Source: Pedosphaera sp. (GTDB taxonomy: Bacteria; Verrucomicrobiota; Verrucomicrobiia; Limisphaerales; Pedosphaeraceae). From it: a DNA stretch of 64,000 nt. A program made the translations under genes and the position numbers. The notes beneath the pieces were generated by a model. That model saw only the letters and a list, made by a program, of their open reading frames with translations, made no database searches and was not told the DNA's origin. Positions 11,701 to 20,042 of the stretch are shown in pieces (the stretch's first letter is position 1; each line of letters opens with the position of its first letter). The DNA lies in the NCBI GenBank assembly GCA_028293325.1, contig JAQGPA010000131.1, positions 1-64,000 of the forward strand. The letters are read 5' to 3'.

Positions 11701-12573
11701 CTCGGCTTCCTTATCCACTTTCGGAGTCATCCATCGCTTATCACCCAAGGCAATAAAGGCCGATTTATCTTCACTTGTCAGTGGCTTCACTTGAAGATCA
11801 GCAAATTCCGCTGGCAGCCAGCCTCCGCCTAAAGCGACGCTCCCGTTTGTCCACGACGCATTGTTATCGACGACATTGATCCGGGGCAACTTTTCATCAT
11901 TCAAATATATTTGAAATCGGTTTCCCAAAGCAACCACCCGGAAACGATACCAGGTACCGGGAACAGGCTTAAAATCAAGCGGAGCAAACCCAAGAAATTT
12001 CGCCCCCCCATCCGGAGCATAACGCGCAAGGTATAGATCGTTATCATTGCCGCCCCGCAATGCAAAAACATAGCGACTATCCCGGTCACGGTAGCGAAAG
12101 CCACCCCAGATTTGCACCTGATCCACCAGGGACGGGGTCTTGGCCCGGAAGGTGATTTCTGCATCATTCCACGACTGATTTTCCACCACAAAACCACCGC
12201 TGATCACCGCCGCATTCCCTGCCGTTTGGATTTTGACCCTGCCAATTGCGCTCCATTCACCAGGCAGATTGGAAGGCATCACCACGGCAGCATTAAGCGT
12301 GTTCCATTTAGGGGCGATAAGGAACAGGAGGACTAACGCAGACCACAATAAATAGCGATGGCCCACGCAATGACGGTATGATCTGTGTTCCAAGCATCGC
12401 CTTTCATGCCTTGAACGTGGGTCAATTTGGTTGGCCGCCTGATTCACGACTTGTCCAATACTAATCGCAGCCATGGAAATAATACCGGTGAACACGACGT
12501 CACCAAAAGAATGGGTCATAAACGATAGCTGAAGATTTTCTTTAATTTGTTTTCGAGTGGACAACAACGACAT
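8734..12573 (-). CDS. Secreted GH2-family glycoside hydrolase with N-terminal concanavalin-like domain
   Basis: Large GH2 enzyme, up to 1279 residues. A jelly-roll, 3-keto-disaccharide-hydrolase-like or LamG-like domain comes first (about 95-265, with FRAKTPSLVDQVQIWGGFRY), then the GH2 sugar-binding domain (AAWYRHYVELPEKL), immunoglobulin-like domain and TIM barrel. The presumed acid/base is the Glu of LWTVNNEMKF and the nucleophile the Glu of PLISQEMSTGYPS. A C-terminal class I glutamine-amidotransferase-like fold follows (NVLIIGSLYGR, QGGRVLMLHPG). The start is uncertain: the frame opens at 12573, overlapping the preceding gene by 32 bp, but a hydrophobic signal segment (RYLLWSALVLLFLIAPKW) lies only at about residues 73-90, so a GTG at 12366 or the ATG at 12519 could be the real start. 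Last gene of a three-gene operon. Beta-galactosidase, beta-mannosidase or glucuronidase activity cannot be told apart here. Confidence 0.85.
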   Translation of the reverse strand: MSLLSTRKQIKENLQLSFMTHSFGDVVFTGIISMAAISIGQVVNQAANQIDPRSRHERRCLEHRSYRHCVGHRYLLWSALVLLFLIAPKWNTLNAAVVMPSNLPGEWSAIGRVKIQTAGNAAVISGGFVVENQSWNDAEITFRAKTPSLVDQVQIWGGFRYRDRDSRYVFALRGGNDNDLYLARYAPDGGAKFLGFAPLDFKPVPGTWYRFRVVALGNRFQIYLNDEKLPRINVVDNNASWTNGSVALGGGWLPAEFADLQVKPLTSEDKSAFIALGDKRWMTPKVDKEAERKTQRETYSPATFPALNSLRTELSLNGNWLFKPDYELAAGQTPIQLDYNDHNWHVMPVPSFWTPGLSWLHGETSFPELGGASMTKGVAESLYIQETKRCDSYTFDWLKTRAAWYRHYVELPEKLEGRRFELAFDAMAKVSEIWVNGIKVGTHTGMFGEVKCDVTKAVRPGRNVLVVHVISKPDSTGKTSNHVEGVAVTVEVTSAMLHSLPHGMFQDNVGGIWQPVKLTATAPVLVSDVFVEPGLHGADINLYILNSSQQAAQLEVNYTITSTQDGSLLYSNQEPHSFSAVAGDTGHLKLATPYLNPKLWSPQDPNLYDLEVRLKEQGRVVDNYKVRFGFRTFTVDGEKFLLNGKPFWLRGANPFPNTLRPNDAKLARRFTEIAREGNVHVTRSHIVPFTSTWLDAADQIGMAVSFEGTWPWLMLEGNPPGDDLIKVWRDEFLSLIHEHRNHPSIILWTVNNEMKFEQFNQTNAALLKQKWTILNETIKAMRQTDPTRPIVADSAYVRKEAQRGYQTLVKPEGLDDGDADDAHRYYGWYNESFFNLYDGAFNKQSTPGRPLISQEMSTGYPSNDDGHPVRFYLFKHHTPQALVGDDAYENADPAIFLNRQAFMTKGLAETLRRTSHEAAAGILYFSYFTWFQTPWSVDQIKPWPTYYALKAALQPVLVSAELYGRHFYAGSTIHRRVCIVNDAENFETISNSRLIWEFKSDSQVLAQGKIDVPPVKYYENRWLDVDFTTPTNLPTPRVDGQLVLRLEVDGKILSDNNYDITIASVDWAQGDRDRKSIVQLWNPGKQSSNDLFGMPVSVVDSISLANPTNVLIIGSLYGRTLTTTEMQQLHEFVSQGGRVLMLHPGTALTNLFPDQVSVFKAKEGEIVTMQVPESPVFSGIEPLDLAWFERGDRHLPLACTGVFQIRSDRRDTVALAWQCDIHGYLKIPAEIMQISGSPLLEIQSGRGRLLASELCFESAKDDPIARRLLMNAICHLNDN

Positions 12574-14830
12574 CTTTAGTTCTATCAGCGGGAATGACGT
12601 TTAGTCTGGTCAATTTCCCTTGCTCGACATGACCTTCCACGATGGTTTGATAAGGGGCGTGCAATTTGAAATCAGCCGTCCAATCTGCGGGCCAGGCTGG
12701 TAAAAGTTGGATACGTTTGCCGTCGCATTGCATGAGCATGAGTTGGAGGGTTGACATTCCGGCACCACCGTTGTCCATGTCAGGTATCCAGTCCCTATTA
12801 TTCGACCAGAACCAGGGGAATTGCTGGTTGCCATATAAAGTGAACTCTTCCAAGACCCCCTTTTTGGCTTCGTCGGTCAAACCCAGAGCCGCCGCTTCAA
12901 TTCCATCCTGGCCCCAACAGTGGGAGAATCGAAAAAGGCGCGCCGCGTAAGTATCTCTTGCCAACGTCAAATCGGGCTTGCCCACACCATAAAGCCAATA
13001 AGGGAATACTGTGTAGAGTTCGGGGGTTTCGTCATTTTTTCTATCCTCATATTTTTGAGCCGGCAAAATCACGCGCTTCCCATCCGGGTCGCCCTGCCCT
13101 TTGGGCGGCAGCTTCCCTTTGGCGGTCGTGCCCATCGGCAGCGGTGGAAGATCCTTTAGAACTTTGTTCCAGAGATTCCGTTGAGCTTGGTCAGCTAATC
13201 CGGCTGGAAGGGAGAGCAGACGCGGCAGGACGCTCATCAAACCCGCGATGTCTGGCGTCGGATTGGCGGCATTCATTTGGTAGGTTTCTATTGCTTGCGA
13301 CGGTTCCATGAGCATCTTGCCATCTGGCCCTCGTTTCCAGTGTTGGTCATAATAAGTGATTGTAGCATCGGCCATCGGGAGCAAAGTGTTTTTAGCGAAA
13401 TCCATGTCTTGGGTGTAGTCATAGCGATCCAACATTTGCGCCAAAACTTCCAATCCGCCTTGGATATGATAACGCATCCACTCGCTCTGCAACTCTGGCC
13501 CCTTATTGTTCCACCCAAAATCATTTACGTTCGGCAGGCCCCAAAAGTAAATCGTCTCAATGAACGCACCGCCGTCGTGATGAAAATATAACTGGGTTCG
13601 ATCTTTGGCCAGAGGCAGTGCCTGGACATACATATTGAACCATGGAGCGAGCAAATCATTGTCTCCCGTCGCTATCAGCGGCCAATAAATCAAACGAGTA
13701 TTCTGATTCCAGAAGGAATTGCCCCAGGCCCGATAATCCGGGTCGTGGTTGTTCTCAGTGGAGCCCGTGCCAATTGGAAGGTCATGCCCGACGGTGAAGA
13801 GCGATCCGTTGAACTTGATCGGCTGGGCACCGCGTCCCGCACACGCCGTCATGTAGCGCTGGATGGCATAACTTTGAGAAACCTTGTCGGCTTCGGACGT
13901 GCTGCTGACATGAATCCAGCTCCGGTTCCAAAATGCCGTCCACCATTGCTCATGAGCCTGCCGTGCTGCCTTGATTTTGATGGCGGAGATGGAATCAATC
14001 TTCTTGTTCAAATTTGCCTGCCAGATTTCAGGGCTGTCGGCCTGCTGGGTGAGCGCATAAAGGTCGAGCTGAAATGTTTTGGAAGCGCGGGTTGATTTCA
14101 GCGTTTGATTATCACTGCTTGCCAGACCTTGGCCTCTCATGGTTACGCCGAAGCAACGATGCAGCAGCGGATCCCGATATTTTGGCAGCAGCGATTCCAA
14201 ATGCTCCTTCTCAAAAACCAACGGATAAATGCTGTTGGAATTGAAGTGGTACCAGGAGATACAATTATTTTGCGCCGGCAAAACCGTGTCGGGATCGAAA
14301 GTGAGGCCGTCCGGATTGTTGCCCCATTCAAAGAAACCCGCCTTTTGAACTGCTTTCTGATCCAGATGATAAACTTGGTGGCGCCACAACTCCGGCCTCG
14401 CCTCCAGTTGGATGGGATATTCAGTTTGCACTTCCAAATGGACAACGGGATGGTTTGCGTCCACCCAAATGCGCGCGCTACTCTTGCCCGCTTGAAGTTG
14501 AACTTCCCCGGCCTCCAGTTTTAACGTTTGCGTAATGGAAGCAGGCGCGACGAATGGGTTCGGTGTGAGCTTGACCCGCACCCGTCCCAGTTTGAGCAAC
14601 TGTCCGTTCTCACTCCAGGCGTCCGACTTCGCCAGCAGAAGGACAACGTCTCCGTTCTGTTCCGTCCAGACATTCAGCGCGATGTCGCCATTGCCGAGGG
14701 GCATCGAGCTGTTTTCGTTTGTGCCCAGGGAATTCCACGTGACATCACCCGCCGCCGCGAAATGGTTTTCCTGCGCGGCCAAAGCCATGGTCGCCGAAAT
14801 AACCAGCAGAAAAATAATTTTAGGTTTCAT
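12542..14830 (-). CDS. Secreted DUF5703 protein, GH95-like (alpha/alpha)6 hydrolase fold
   Basis: Exported protein of about 762 residues from the ATG at 14830, which directly precedes a good signal peptide (MKPKIIFLLVISATMALAA); an upstream in-frame ATG at 14857 would only add nine residues. The N-terminal SMPLGNGDIALNVWTEQNGD and KSDAWSENGQLLKLGRVRV are hallmarks of DUF5703, whose shape recalls GH65/GH95 enzymes. The central part has ENNHDPDYRAWGNSFWNQNTR and FIETIYFWGLPN, the type of acidic patch used by inverting (alpha/alpha)6 hydrolases. The enzyme activity has not, to my knowledge, been defined. It sits between two GH2 genes, with short spacing to the first (start 64 bp after its stop) and overlap with the second, so a joint role on the same glycan is likely. 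Confidence 0.8.
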   Translation of the reverse strand: MKPKIIFLLVISATMALAAQENHFAAAGDVTWNSLGTNENSSMPLGNGDIALNVWTEQNGDVVLLLAKSDAWSENGQLLKLGRVRVKLTPNPFVAPASITQTLKLEAGEVQLQAGKSSARIWVDANHPVVHLEVQTEYPIQLEARPELWRHQVYHLDQKAVQKAGFFEWGNNPDGLTFDPDTVLPAQNNCISWYHFNSNSIYPLVFEKEHLESLLPKYRDPLLHRCFGVTMRGQGLASSDNQTLKSTRASKTFQLDLYALTQQADSPEIWQANLNKKIDSISAIKIKAARQAHEQWWTAFWNRSWIHVSSTSEADKVSQSYAIQRYMTACAGRGAQPIKFNGSLFTVGHDLPIGTGSTENNHDPDYRAWGNSFWNQNTRLIYWPLIATGDNDLLAPWFNMYVQALPLAKDRTQLYFHHDGGAFIETIYFWGLPNVNDFGWNNKGPELQSEWMRYHIQGGLEVLAQMLDRYDYTQDMDFAKNTLLPMADATITYYDQHWKRGPDGKMLMEPSQAIETYQMNAANPTPDIAGLMSVLPRLLSLPAGLADQAQRNLWNKVLKDLPPLPMGTTAKGKLPPKGQGDPDGKRVILPAQKYEDRKNDETPELYTVFPYWLYGVGKPDLTLARDTYAARLFRFSHCWGQDGIEAAALGLTDEAKKGVLEEFTLYGNQQFPWFWSNNRDWIPDMDNGGAGMSTLQLMLMQCDGKRIQLLPAWPADWTADFKLHAPYQTIVEGHVEQGKLTRLNVIPADRTKDVVVVHSKTN

Positions 14831-14894
14831 TAAATGGTATCGGTGCAGATAACCCACATCTACAGAACTTCAGTTTAGATTGATTCAATGGTTA

Positions 14895-17800
14895 TCAGGG
14901 CGTGGGACGAAGCGCATTGCCAAGCAAGCGTTGAGCAACGGCTGGATGCGTCCCGTAATTGCCCGGTTGCAGGCTGGTCACAAGCTGGGGCAGCGAATAG
15001 AAAACAATTTGACCTTTGCCATGGGGAATCACGCAACCGGCGATGCCGATCTTCGGATTGTGATCGGCACCAAAACCAATGAAGGTTTCCATGCCGGGCG
15101 CATCCATCAAGTAACCGTCTGTAATGCTACCGCGCGGTTTTTCCTGAAGCCATTCCGGGCCGTTGAAAGCGCTGATGCCGTAACGCCAATCCATCGCGCA
15201 ATCCACGGGCAGGCCGTCAAGCAGCCAATGTTTACGGACGAAATTCCAACTGCCGAACCACGGCGCATTCAAGTTCCCGACGCTGCCGGAATATGTCACG
15301 ACCTTGAGCTTGCCCAGTTCCTTGGCAAAGGCTTCGGCGGCACGATTGTTATCCGCCCACAAGACGAGACGGGTGCCGTCGTCATGGACGCGATCAAGCG
15401 CGGCCTTGAAAACTTCTTTGGAGATTTCTGACGCATTTGTCAGGGAGTGGGCATCGGCCAAATCCTGCCGGTTGTATTTACTGGCGAGCACAATGGCATC
15501 CCAATGATTGGAATCCGGCGTGACCGAGAACTTGGCTGGCACGACATGGAAAACATCGCGCAAAGTTGTGTCCACTTCTTGATTGGGTTCCAGCACGGCG
15601 ATGTTTTGGAAAACCGGCGCGCCTGCGGCCTCAATCACTTCAACCTGGCCAGTGCGTTGCAGGGTTGAAACATTTCCGCTCGATGGAGTCAGCGTCGCTT
15701 CCAGGGTCAACATGCCGGCCACATCGGCGGCGGGGATTTCAACGGCTTCAACCAGCAACTGGCCGTAAGCGTCGCCGCCCTTGATCTCAACGGGTTTCTC
15801 TGTTGTGAAGGCGACTGAGCCATCTGGTCGTTTGGCCGCCAGCTTCAAAGTTTGCCGACCGGTGCGATTGGCTTCGTTGAGGAGAAAAATATCTACAAGA
15901 TTTTTTCCACCTTTGGCCACTATCACATGCCGCGGCTGGATGACCAGCACTTCGGGCTGGCAGGCTTCGGCAATGACTTTCGGGTCGCCCTTGAAAAAGC
16001 GATGGTTGTCCACCAGGCCGGAATGATTGTCAATCGTGGTGCTTTCCCAGCCGCTGATGACGATGCCATCGTTGGCATTGTCCATGCGGGTCTGCTCAAC
16101 AATCCTCTGCCAGAAGAAATAGGTGCGATAACCGATGGCTTGGAACAGCGACGAATCGGTGGGAAACGCCTGGCGAAAACCCCACTTGTCGAGAAATTGG
16201 TGATAGCCATCCAGAATCTTGGTCATGTCAGCCAGTTCGTAACCGGCAGGATGCTGGGCATCAAAAGAATGAACCAGCTTGTCATAATCGTCGGGCGTGG
16301 CCGCGCCAAGCGCTTCACCCCAAATACCGATTTCCTTATGATCCTCGTCCGGTTGGCGTTGCTTGAAATGAAGCGGGTCGGTGTAAAGATTGTCCAGATA
16401 ATTGCACGGCCCGCCGCAGGTATGCACATCCTTCCAGCCGGCAAAGTTGATCGCCTTGCTGCCGTAACGGATCTCGTCGTTGTAGGGCAACATTAACACC
16501 TGGTCTTTGGGCACGCCGCCGGAAAACATGGTGATGATGCGGCTCGGATCGAGTTCATGCATCCGGCGGAAAATCCGGTAGATGCGGGGATTGTGCAGGT
16601 CGATTTCGCTCGATTCGTTCTGCAGGCTATACATGATGAGTGAAGGATGGCTCCGGTCGCGCTTGACCATCTCCATGATTTTTTCCTCCTCATATTTTTC
16701 CCAGAACACCACTCCATCACCGTCCGGGCCTTTGCCGCTGGTATCTACTGAATCCGGCTGGACATAATCTTTTTTTGGATGTAAGTCGTCATTGCCCTCA
16801 CCTTTGGTGAGGTATTCACCGTTCGGTCCAAAATCGCCACGCGCATAACGGTTGCCCATCGCAAATTTTCCCGCGCCGGGTTCTTCATAACGCAACAATC
16901 CCTCGCGATCTTGCAAATCCAGGACGGCGGGTTTGCCGATGTTGCGATGGAACTGAAGGCAGTTCAAACCAAAGGCCTTGGCGTCAGAAACTTCGCGCTC
17001 GGCCATTTCCGGATCCGGCCAGAGTCCGTTGCGACCCCAAAAGCCCCAGGAAATGGACGAGATCAAAAAGAAGCGCTTGCCGTTCAAACTCAGTTTGGCG
17101 TCATCGCCACCGATGTTTTCAGCGGTGAAGAAGCGGAAACCAAAATCAACGCTCTTGCTGCTTGTCTTCAAACCTTTGAGCGCGGCGTGCGCCTGGTAAA
17201 GATTTGGCGTTGGGAGATTCCAAGGTTTGGCGGAATCCACCTGCGCATCCAATTCGACGGTTTTGGTTTCGCCGGCGGCAACTTTGACCGGGCAGTTTGT
17301 TTGCCAGACGGTTTTGCCATCGCGGTTGATTTGGAAATGGACCGAACCTTTGTATGACTTCGCTTTGCTGGCCACTTCGGCGATCAAGTGAACTTGATGC
17401 AAATCCGGTTTGTTAATTGCGGCCAGGTCTGTGACGGAAACGTCATCGCGCACGTCGAGCTGAATGTTATTGTCCAAGCCGCCAAATCCGCGCGACGGCG
17501 GGAACGTGTATTTGCCCCAGGTGAAACGCGACACACCAAAATCAATCCAGTCCAGATTACCGCCGGGATTCGTGATGCGGATGGCGAGCTGGGCTTTTTG
17601 TCCCGGCTTTACGGCATCAGTAAGATCAGCCTGAAGCGGCAGCTCGGTCATGATGGAATAACCGCAGAGCTTGCCGTTGCAATAGACTTCCGAACGCAAG
17701 CGCGCACCGCGAATGGCAACGATGACGCGTTGGCCAGACTTGAATTTGGGGATTTCGATTTCGCGCCACCACCAGGAAACACCGAGATAATTTCCATTCG

Positions 17801-18176
17801 GAAACGAAGTTTGCGGACCTTTTTGTGCTTCGTTTTTGGCGTAAGGACGCGTGCCGAACTTGCCCCAGAAGTGCTCTTCCACCGTCGTTGGTAAAGTGAC
17901 AGGAACGCCCTGCTCAGCATTCAACACGTGCCAGCCGCCGGTCGGGGGATTGACAGGCATTCCGGGGAGCTTCACTTCCGCCGGAAGATAAAGCGCGTCA
18001 TCTTTCCAGGCGGCTTCCCGGTCAGGCCAAAGCCGCCACCCTGAAGTTGAGATATCTTCCGCCGCAACCAGAAATAGAGGAACGCCTGACACCATCGCAA
18101 AGACAACAAAAAACACAAAGTATTTTACGTTTGACCGAACAGCTTTTGCTTTTGGAGACCACATATGTTTAAACAT
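14895..18176 (-). CDS. Secreted GH2-family glycoside hydrolase (beta-galactosidase-like)
   Basis: 1093-residue exported GH2 enzyme. A hydrophobic signal segment (about 18-38) is followed by a jelly-roll domain (WWWREIEIPKFKSGQRV, then RGARLRSEVYCNGKLCGY), an immunoglobulin-like domain and the TIM barrel. The likely acid/base is Glu521 (MYSLQNESSE) and the likely nucleophile Glu621 (EIGIWGEALG). The last 250 residues form an extra region ending in a GATase-like or beta-sandwich fold (IGFGADHNPKIGIAGCVIPHGKGQIVFYSLPQ). The family is long compared with E. coli LacZ-type modules and of unassigned specificity. First gene of the operon with the DUF5703 and second GH2 genes; the promoter carries a copy of the palindromic operator 145 bp upstream. 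Confidence 0.87.
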   Translation of the reverse strand: MFKHMWSPKAKAVRSNVKYFVFFVVFAMVSGVPLFLVAAEDISTSGWRLWPDREAAWKDDALYLPAEVKLPGMPVNPPTGGWHVLNAEQGVPVTLPTTVEEHFWGKFGTRPYAKNEAQKGPQTSFPNGNYLGVSWWWREIEIPKFKSGQRVIVAIRGARLRSEVYCNGKLCGYSIMTELPLQADLTDAVKPGQKAQLAIRITNPGGNLDWIDFGVSRFTWGKYTFPPSRGFGGLDNNIQLDVRDDVSVTDLAAINKPDLHQVHLIAEVASKAKSYKGSVHFQINRDGKTVWQTNCPVKVAAGETKTVELDAQVDSAKPWNLPTPNLYQAHAALKGLKTSSKSVDFGFRFFTAENIGGDDAKLSLNGKRFFLISSISWGFWGRNGLWPDPEMAEREVSDAKAFGLNCLQFHRNIGKPAVLDLQDREGLLRYEEPGAGKFAMGNRYARGDFGPNGEYLTKGEGNDDLHPKKDYVQPDSVDTSGKGPDGDGVVFWEKYEEEKIMEMVKRDRSHPSLIMYSLQNESSEIDLHNPRIYRIFRRMHELDPSRIITMFSGGVPKDQVLMLPYNDEIRYGSKAINFAGWKDVHTCGGPCNYLDNLYTDPLHFKQRQPDEDHKEIGIWGEALGAATPDDYDKLVHSFDAQHPAGYELADMTKILDGYHQFLDKWGFRQAFPTDSSLFQAIGYRTYFFWQRIVEQTRMDNANDGIVISGWESTTIDNHSGLVDNHRFFKGDPKVIAEACQPEVLVIQPRHVIVAKGGKNLVDIFLLNEANRTGRQTLKLAAKRPDGSVAFTTEKPVEIKGGDAYGQLLVEAVEIPAADVAGMLTLEATLTPSSGNVSTLQRTGQVEVIEAAGAPVFQNIAVLEPNQEVDTTLRDVFHVVPAKFSVTPDSNHWDAIVLASKYNRQDLADAHSLTNASEISKEVFKAALDRVHDDGTRLVLWADNNRAAEAFAKELGKLKVVTYSGSVGNLNAPWFGSWNFVRKHWLLDGLPVDCAMDWRYGISAFNGPEWLQEKPRGSITDGYLMDAPGMETFIGFGADHNPKIGIAGCVIPHGKGQIVFYSLPQLVTSLQPGNYGTHPAVAQRLLGNALRPTP

Positions 18177-18293
18177 TTTTTTGCGTTTGTTCTTATCAAA
18201 AACCTAAACGTCGCGTTTTGTCCCGCTAAAACTTGCTCGCACTTTTTCTTAAAAGGCAAGTTACGTTTTGTAACGGGCTTGTTGTGAAGGGCT

Positions 18294-18366
18294 ACTATAA
18301 CCGAACTTGAAGTTTTCGCAGTCCCCTATTTCGGGGATGCAGGAGAGCGGACAATTCCGTTATAAA
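18294..18366. promoter_or_regulatory. Palindromic operator site 2 with -10 boxes on both sides
   Basis: Palindrome TCCCCTATTTCGGGGA at 18322-18337. On the minus strand a TATAGT follows 22 nt away (18299-18294) and would serve the GH2 operon starting at 18176. On the plus strand a TATAAA follows 23 nt away (18361-18366) and points at the GH3 relic at 18450-18518. The site therefore looks like a former bidirectional promoter. Confidence 0.65.
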
Positions 18367-18449
18367 CCAACCGCATCTGAAACAGTCGTCGCAATTCAAC
18401 GGCCCCATTCTATTGGGAATGTCATATTGGTCGAACAATTGCTTGTCGG

Positions 18450-18518
18450 CCCGTCAAGCGAGGCCGCTCCGGCTTACAAACGCGCAGATTTGCCGGTTGA
18501 TGAAACGGGCCAGTGATC
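18450..18518 (+). pseudogene. Relic of the N-terminal end of a GH3 domain
   Basis: In one frame this piece reads SSEAAPAYKRADLPVDE and then a stop. It matches the inter-domain linker and GH3 start of the intact esterase-GH3 gene (SSNTTPAYKRADLPVNE at about 21165-21220). At DNA level GCTTACAAACGCGCAGA is identical and the rest nearly so; an extra A after GTTGATGAA shifts the frame and gives TGA at 18514. The remainder of the gene is gone. It has the same orientation as the intact gene 1.7 kb downstream and the plus-strand -10 of operator site 2 reads into it, so it appears to be what is left of a second copy lost by deletion. Confidence 0.75.
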
Positions 18519-18609
18519 CAGCGTTTAATCCAGCGTTATTTTTGGCAACCACTCGAGAGGTTGAATCCCCTGAAGGTTAATTGCAGTGTGCGGCAATCCT
18601 AATTTTCAT

Positions 18610-19563
18610 TTACGGTGCGGGCATGGTGCCGGTGCTGTCCGCCGAAGTCCGTTCGCGCATCCAGAACCAATCTTGCTTGTCTGCCGGGTCGGTGATGTTA
18701 AATCCATAACCCTGTTTGTGGCCGCTCATCCTCCATTTGTGGGCTTCGGAATGCCCGTCGGCAAAGGCAAAACCACAGCCTGAATTATGATAAGTGCCCG
18801 GCACATCAAACCACTGCGGACGTTCCATCCCGAAGGCAAAGGCCGCGTCGTTGATATGCACCGGGTCTTCATCCAGCAACACCCAGGTCATGGACGGACC
18901 GGGAACACTCATGCTGGTAAATTTTCCGTAGGTGAACCACGGTGAATTCCTACGGTGATCATAGTGATTGTCCAACCAAGGGCCGTTGACCGGCAAATTC
19001 GGGACGCCTCCATGTGGGCCTCCATAGCCGGTCTTATCATACATAGGATCAATCGTGCCCACCGCCTGGTTCATGGAGAAAGTCCGCGCCGCCGGCACAA
19101 CTTGTCCTTGCAATGTCGGATCCGAACCTGAATAGGGTCCCGTTCGTTTGTCGCCGGGACAATGAAACAGGGACGTGTTTCCTGCCAGATAAGAAATCAA
19201 CAAATTCCGGCTCGGGTCTTTGATAACATCGGGGTTGAATTCGTTGATCGCACCAATCGAGACATCGCCGGAACACCAGTTGTAGCCGGGCAGCGCATTG
19301 CCATCGTCGGGATTGGGTGGGAAAAAATCATTGTTCTCACTCCCGTAAAGCGTCATCGCAATCATGATCTGTTTGCCTCCATTCAAACATAAAACCCCTT
19401 GTGCTCTTTGTTTGGCGCGGAATAGCGCGGGCAATAGCAGCGCCGCCAGAATCGCAATGATGGCGATGACCACGAGCAGTTCGATCAATGTAAACGCTCG
19501 CCGTGGATTCGCGGCTGACAAGACCTTGCCATTTGAAATTCGTTTCAAGTTATTGCTGACCAC
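18610..19563 (-). CDS. Type II secretion pseudopilin-like protein with prepilin leader and H-X9-DG type tail
   Basis: 317 residues. The N-terminal region has the classic class III signal (basic leader, then [27 protein letters not shown]), which a prepilin peptidase cuts before Phe and methylates; the helix packs into a pilus-like fibre in the inner membrane. The body matches the large Planctomycetes-Verrucomicrobia-Lentisphaerae family ([25 protein letters not shown]; late [13 protein letters not shown]), often called DUF1559-like. Its role in these organisms is unproven; secretion of large proteins by a type II-like system is the usual guess. Single-gene unit. A copy of the palindromic operator lies 75 bp upstream, as for the second pseudopilin (44810-45616). 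Confidence 0.92.
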   Translation of the reverse strand: MVSNNLKRISNGKVLSAANPRRAFTLIELLVVIAIIAILAALLLPALFRAKQRAQGVLCLNGGKQIMIAMTLYGSENNDFFPPNPDDGNALPGYNWCSGDVSIGAINEFNPDVIKDPSRNLLISYLAGNTSLFHCPGDKRTGPYSGSDPTLQGQVVPAARTFSMNQAVGTIDPMYDKTGYGGPHGGVPNLPVNGPWLDNHYDHRRNSPWFTYGKFTSMSVPGPSMTWVLLDEDPVHINDAAFAFGMERPQWFDVPGTYHNSGCGFAFADGHSEAHKWRMSGHKQGYGFNITDPADKQDWFWMRERTSADSTGTMPAP

Positions 19564-19610
19564 CCCCCCGCAAAACCTGCCACAGCAGTTTTTTCACAGG
19601 CTTAAATTAA

Positions 19611-19654
19611 ATGATACCCAATCACGAGTTAGGAAACATCCCCGAATACGGGGA
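19611..19654 (-). promoter_or_regulatory. Palindromic operator site 3 plus -10 box, pseudopilin gene
   Basis: Palindrome TCCCCGAATACGGGGA at 19639-19654, then 22 nt, then TATCAT on the minus strand (19616-19611). The ATG of the pseudopilin gene at 19563 is about 47 nt further. Confidence 0.7.
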
Positions 19655-19769
19655 TGCCCTCCGCCAACGTCGCGCACACAGGTTCGAGCGCGGTTAACGG
19701 CACGAGATTTTGGATAATTGAAAATTGAATTGCCGGCTGCGCGTTCTCCACCCCAATTGTGTTAGCCAG

Positions 19770-19918
19770 AAATCATTTTTTTGACAGCAGTGCGACAATC
19801 TCGTTTTGAAAATCACCGACTGCGCGATAACCAATATTATCAAAACCAGCGCGACAAAGGCGCTCTCGGATTAATGGCCGGCGAATTGCCGCACCAGTTC
19901 CATGTCATCGGTTGTCAT
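19770..19918 (-). pseudogene. Relic of an ECF sigma factor N-terminus
   Basis: Reading the minus strand from the ATG at 19918 gives MTTDDMELVRQFAGH, a stop (TAA, 19873-19871), then SESAFVALV in the same frame. Verrucomicrobial ECF sigma factors typically start with M-x-DDMELVR-x-(Y/F)A-x-x-x-S-E-x-AF-x-x-LV, so a Gln or Lys codon at the stop and loss of everything after LV would explain the piece. After about residue 25 the similarity ends. It lies between operator sites 3 and 9. Such sigma factors often sit near PVC-group accessory loci. The match is from memory of the family and short, so confidence is moderate. Confidence 0.5.
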
Positions 19919-19996
19919 TCACCTATTCATGCACGCTCGGAGGTACTAAGGGACAAAGAATTCGCCTTTATCGGTGATTGCCAAATCCAGGCCACC

Positions 19997-20042
19997 TCCC
20001 CGTTTTAAGGGATACTTCTTGTTGGCGAAACAATCATATTCT
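19997..20042 (+). promoter_or_regulatory. Degenerate palindromic operator site 9 plus -10 box, esterase-GH3 gene
   Basis: TCCCCGTTTTAAGGGA at 19997-20012 matches the palindrome apart from one half-site change (CGGGGA to AAGGGA). It is followed after 24 nt by TATTCT at 20037-20042. The presumed ATG lies at 20217, leaving a 5' leader of about 165 nt. Confidence 0.5.

Larger units (their letters stand above)
18177..18609. other. Intergenic region with operator site 2 and the GH3 relic
   Basis: 433 bases between the start of the GH2 operon and the stop of the pseudopilin gene. Besides the bidirectional operator and the GH3 relic I see no gene, no RNA-like structure and no clear terminator for the pseudopilin unit. 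Confidence 0.6.
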
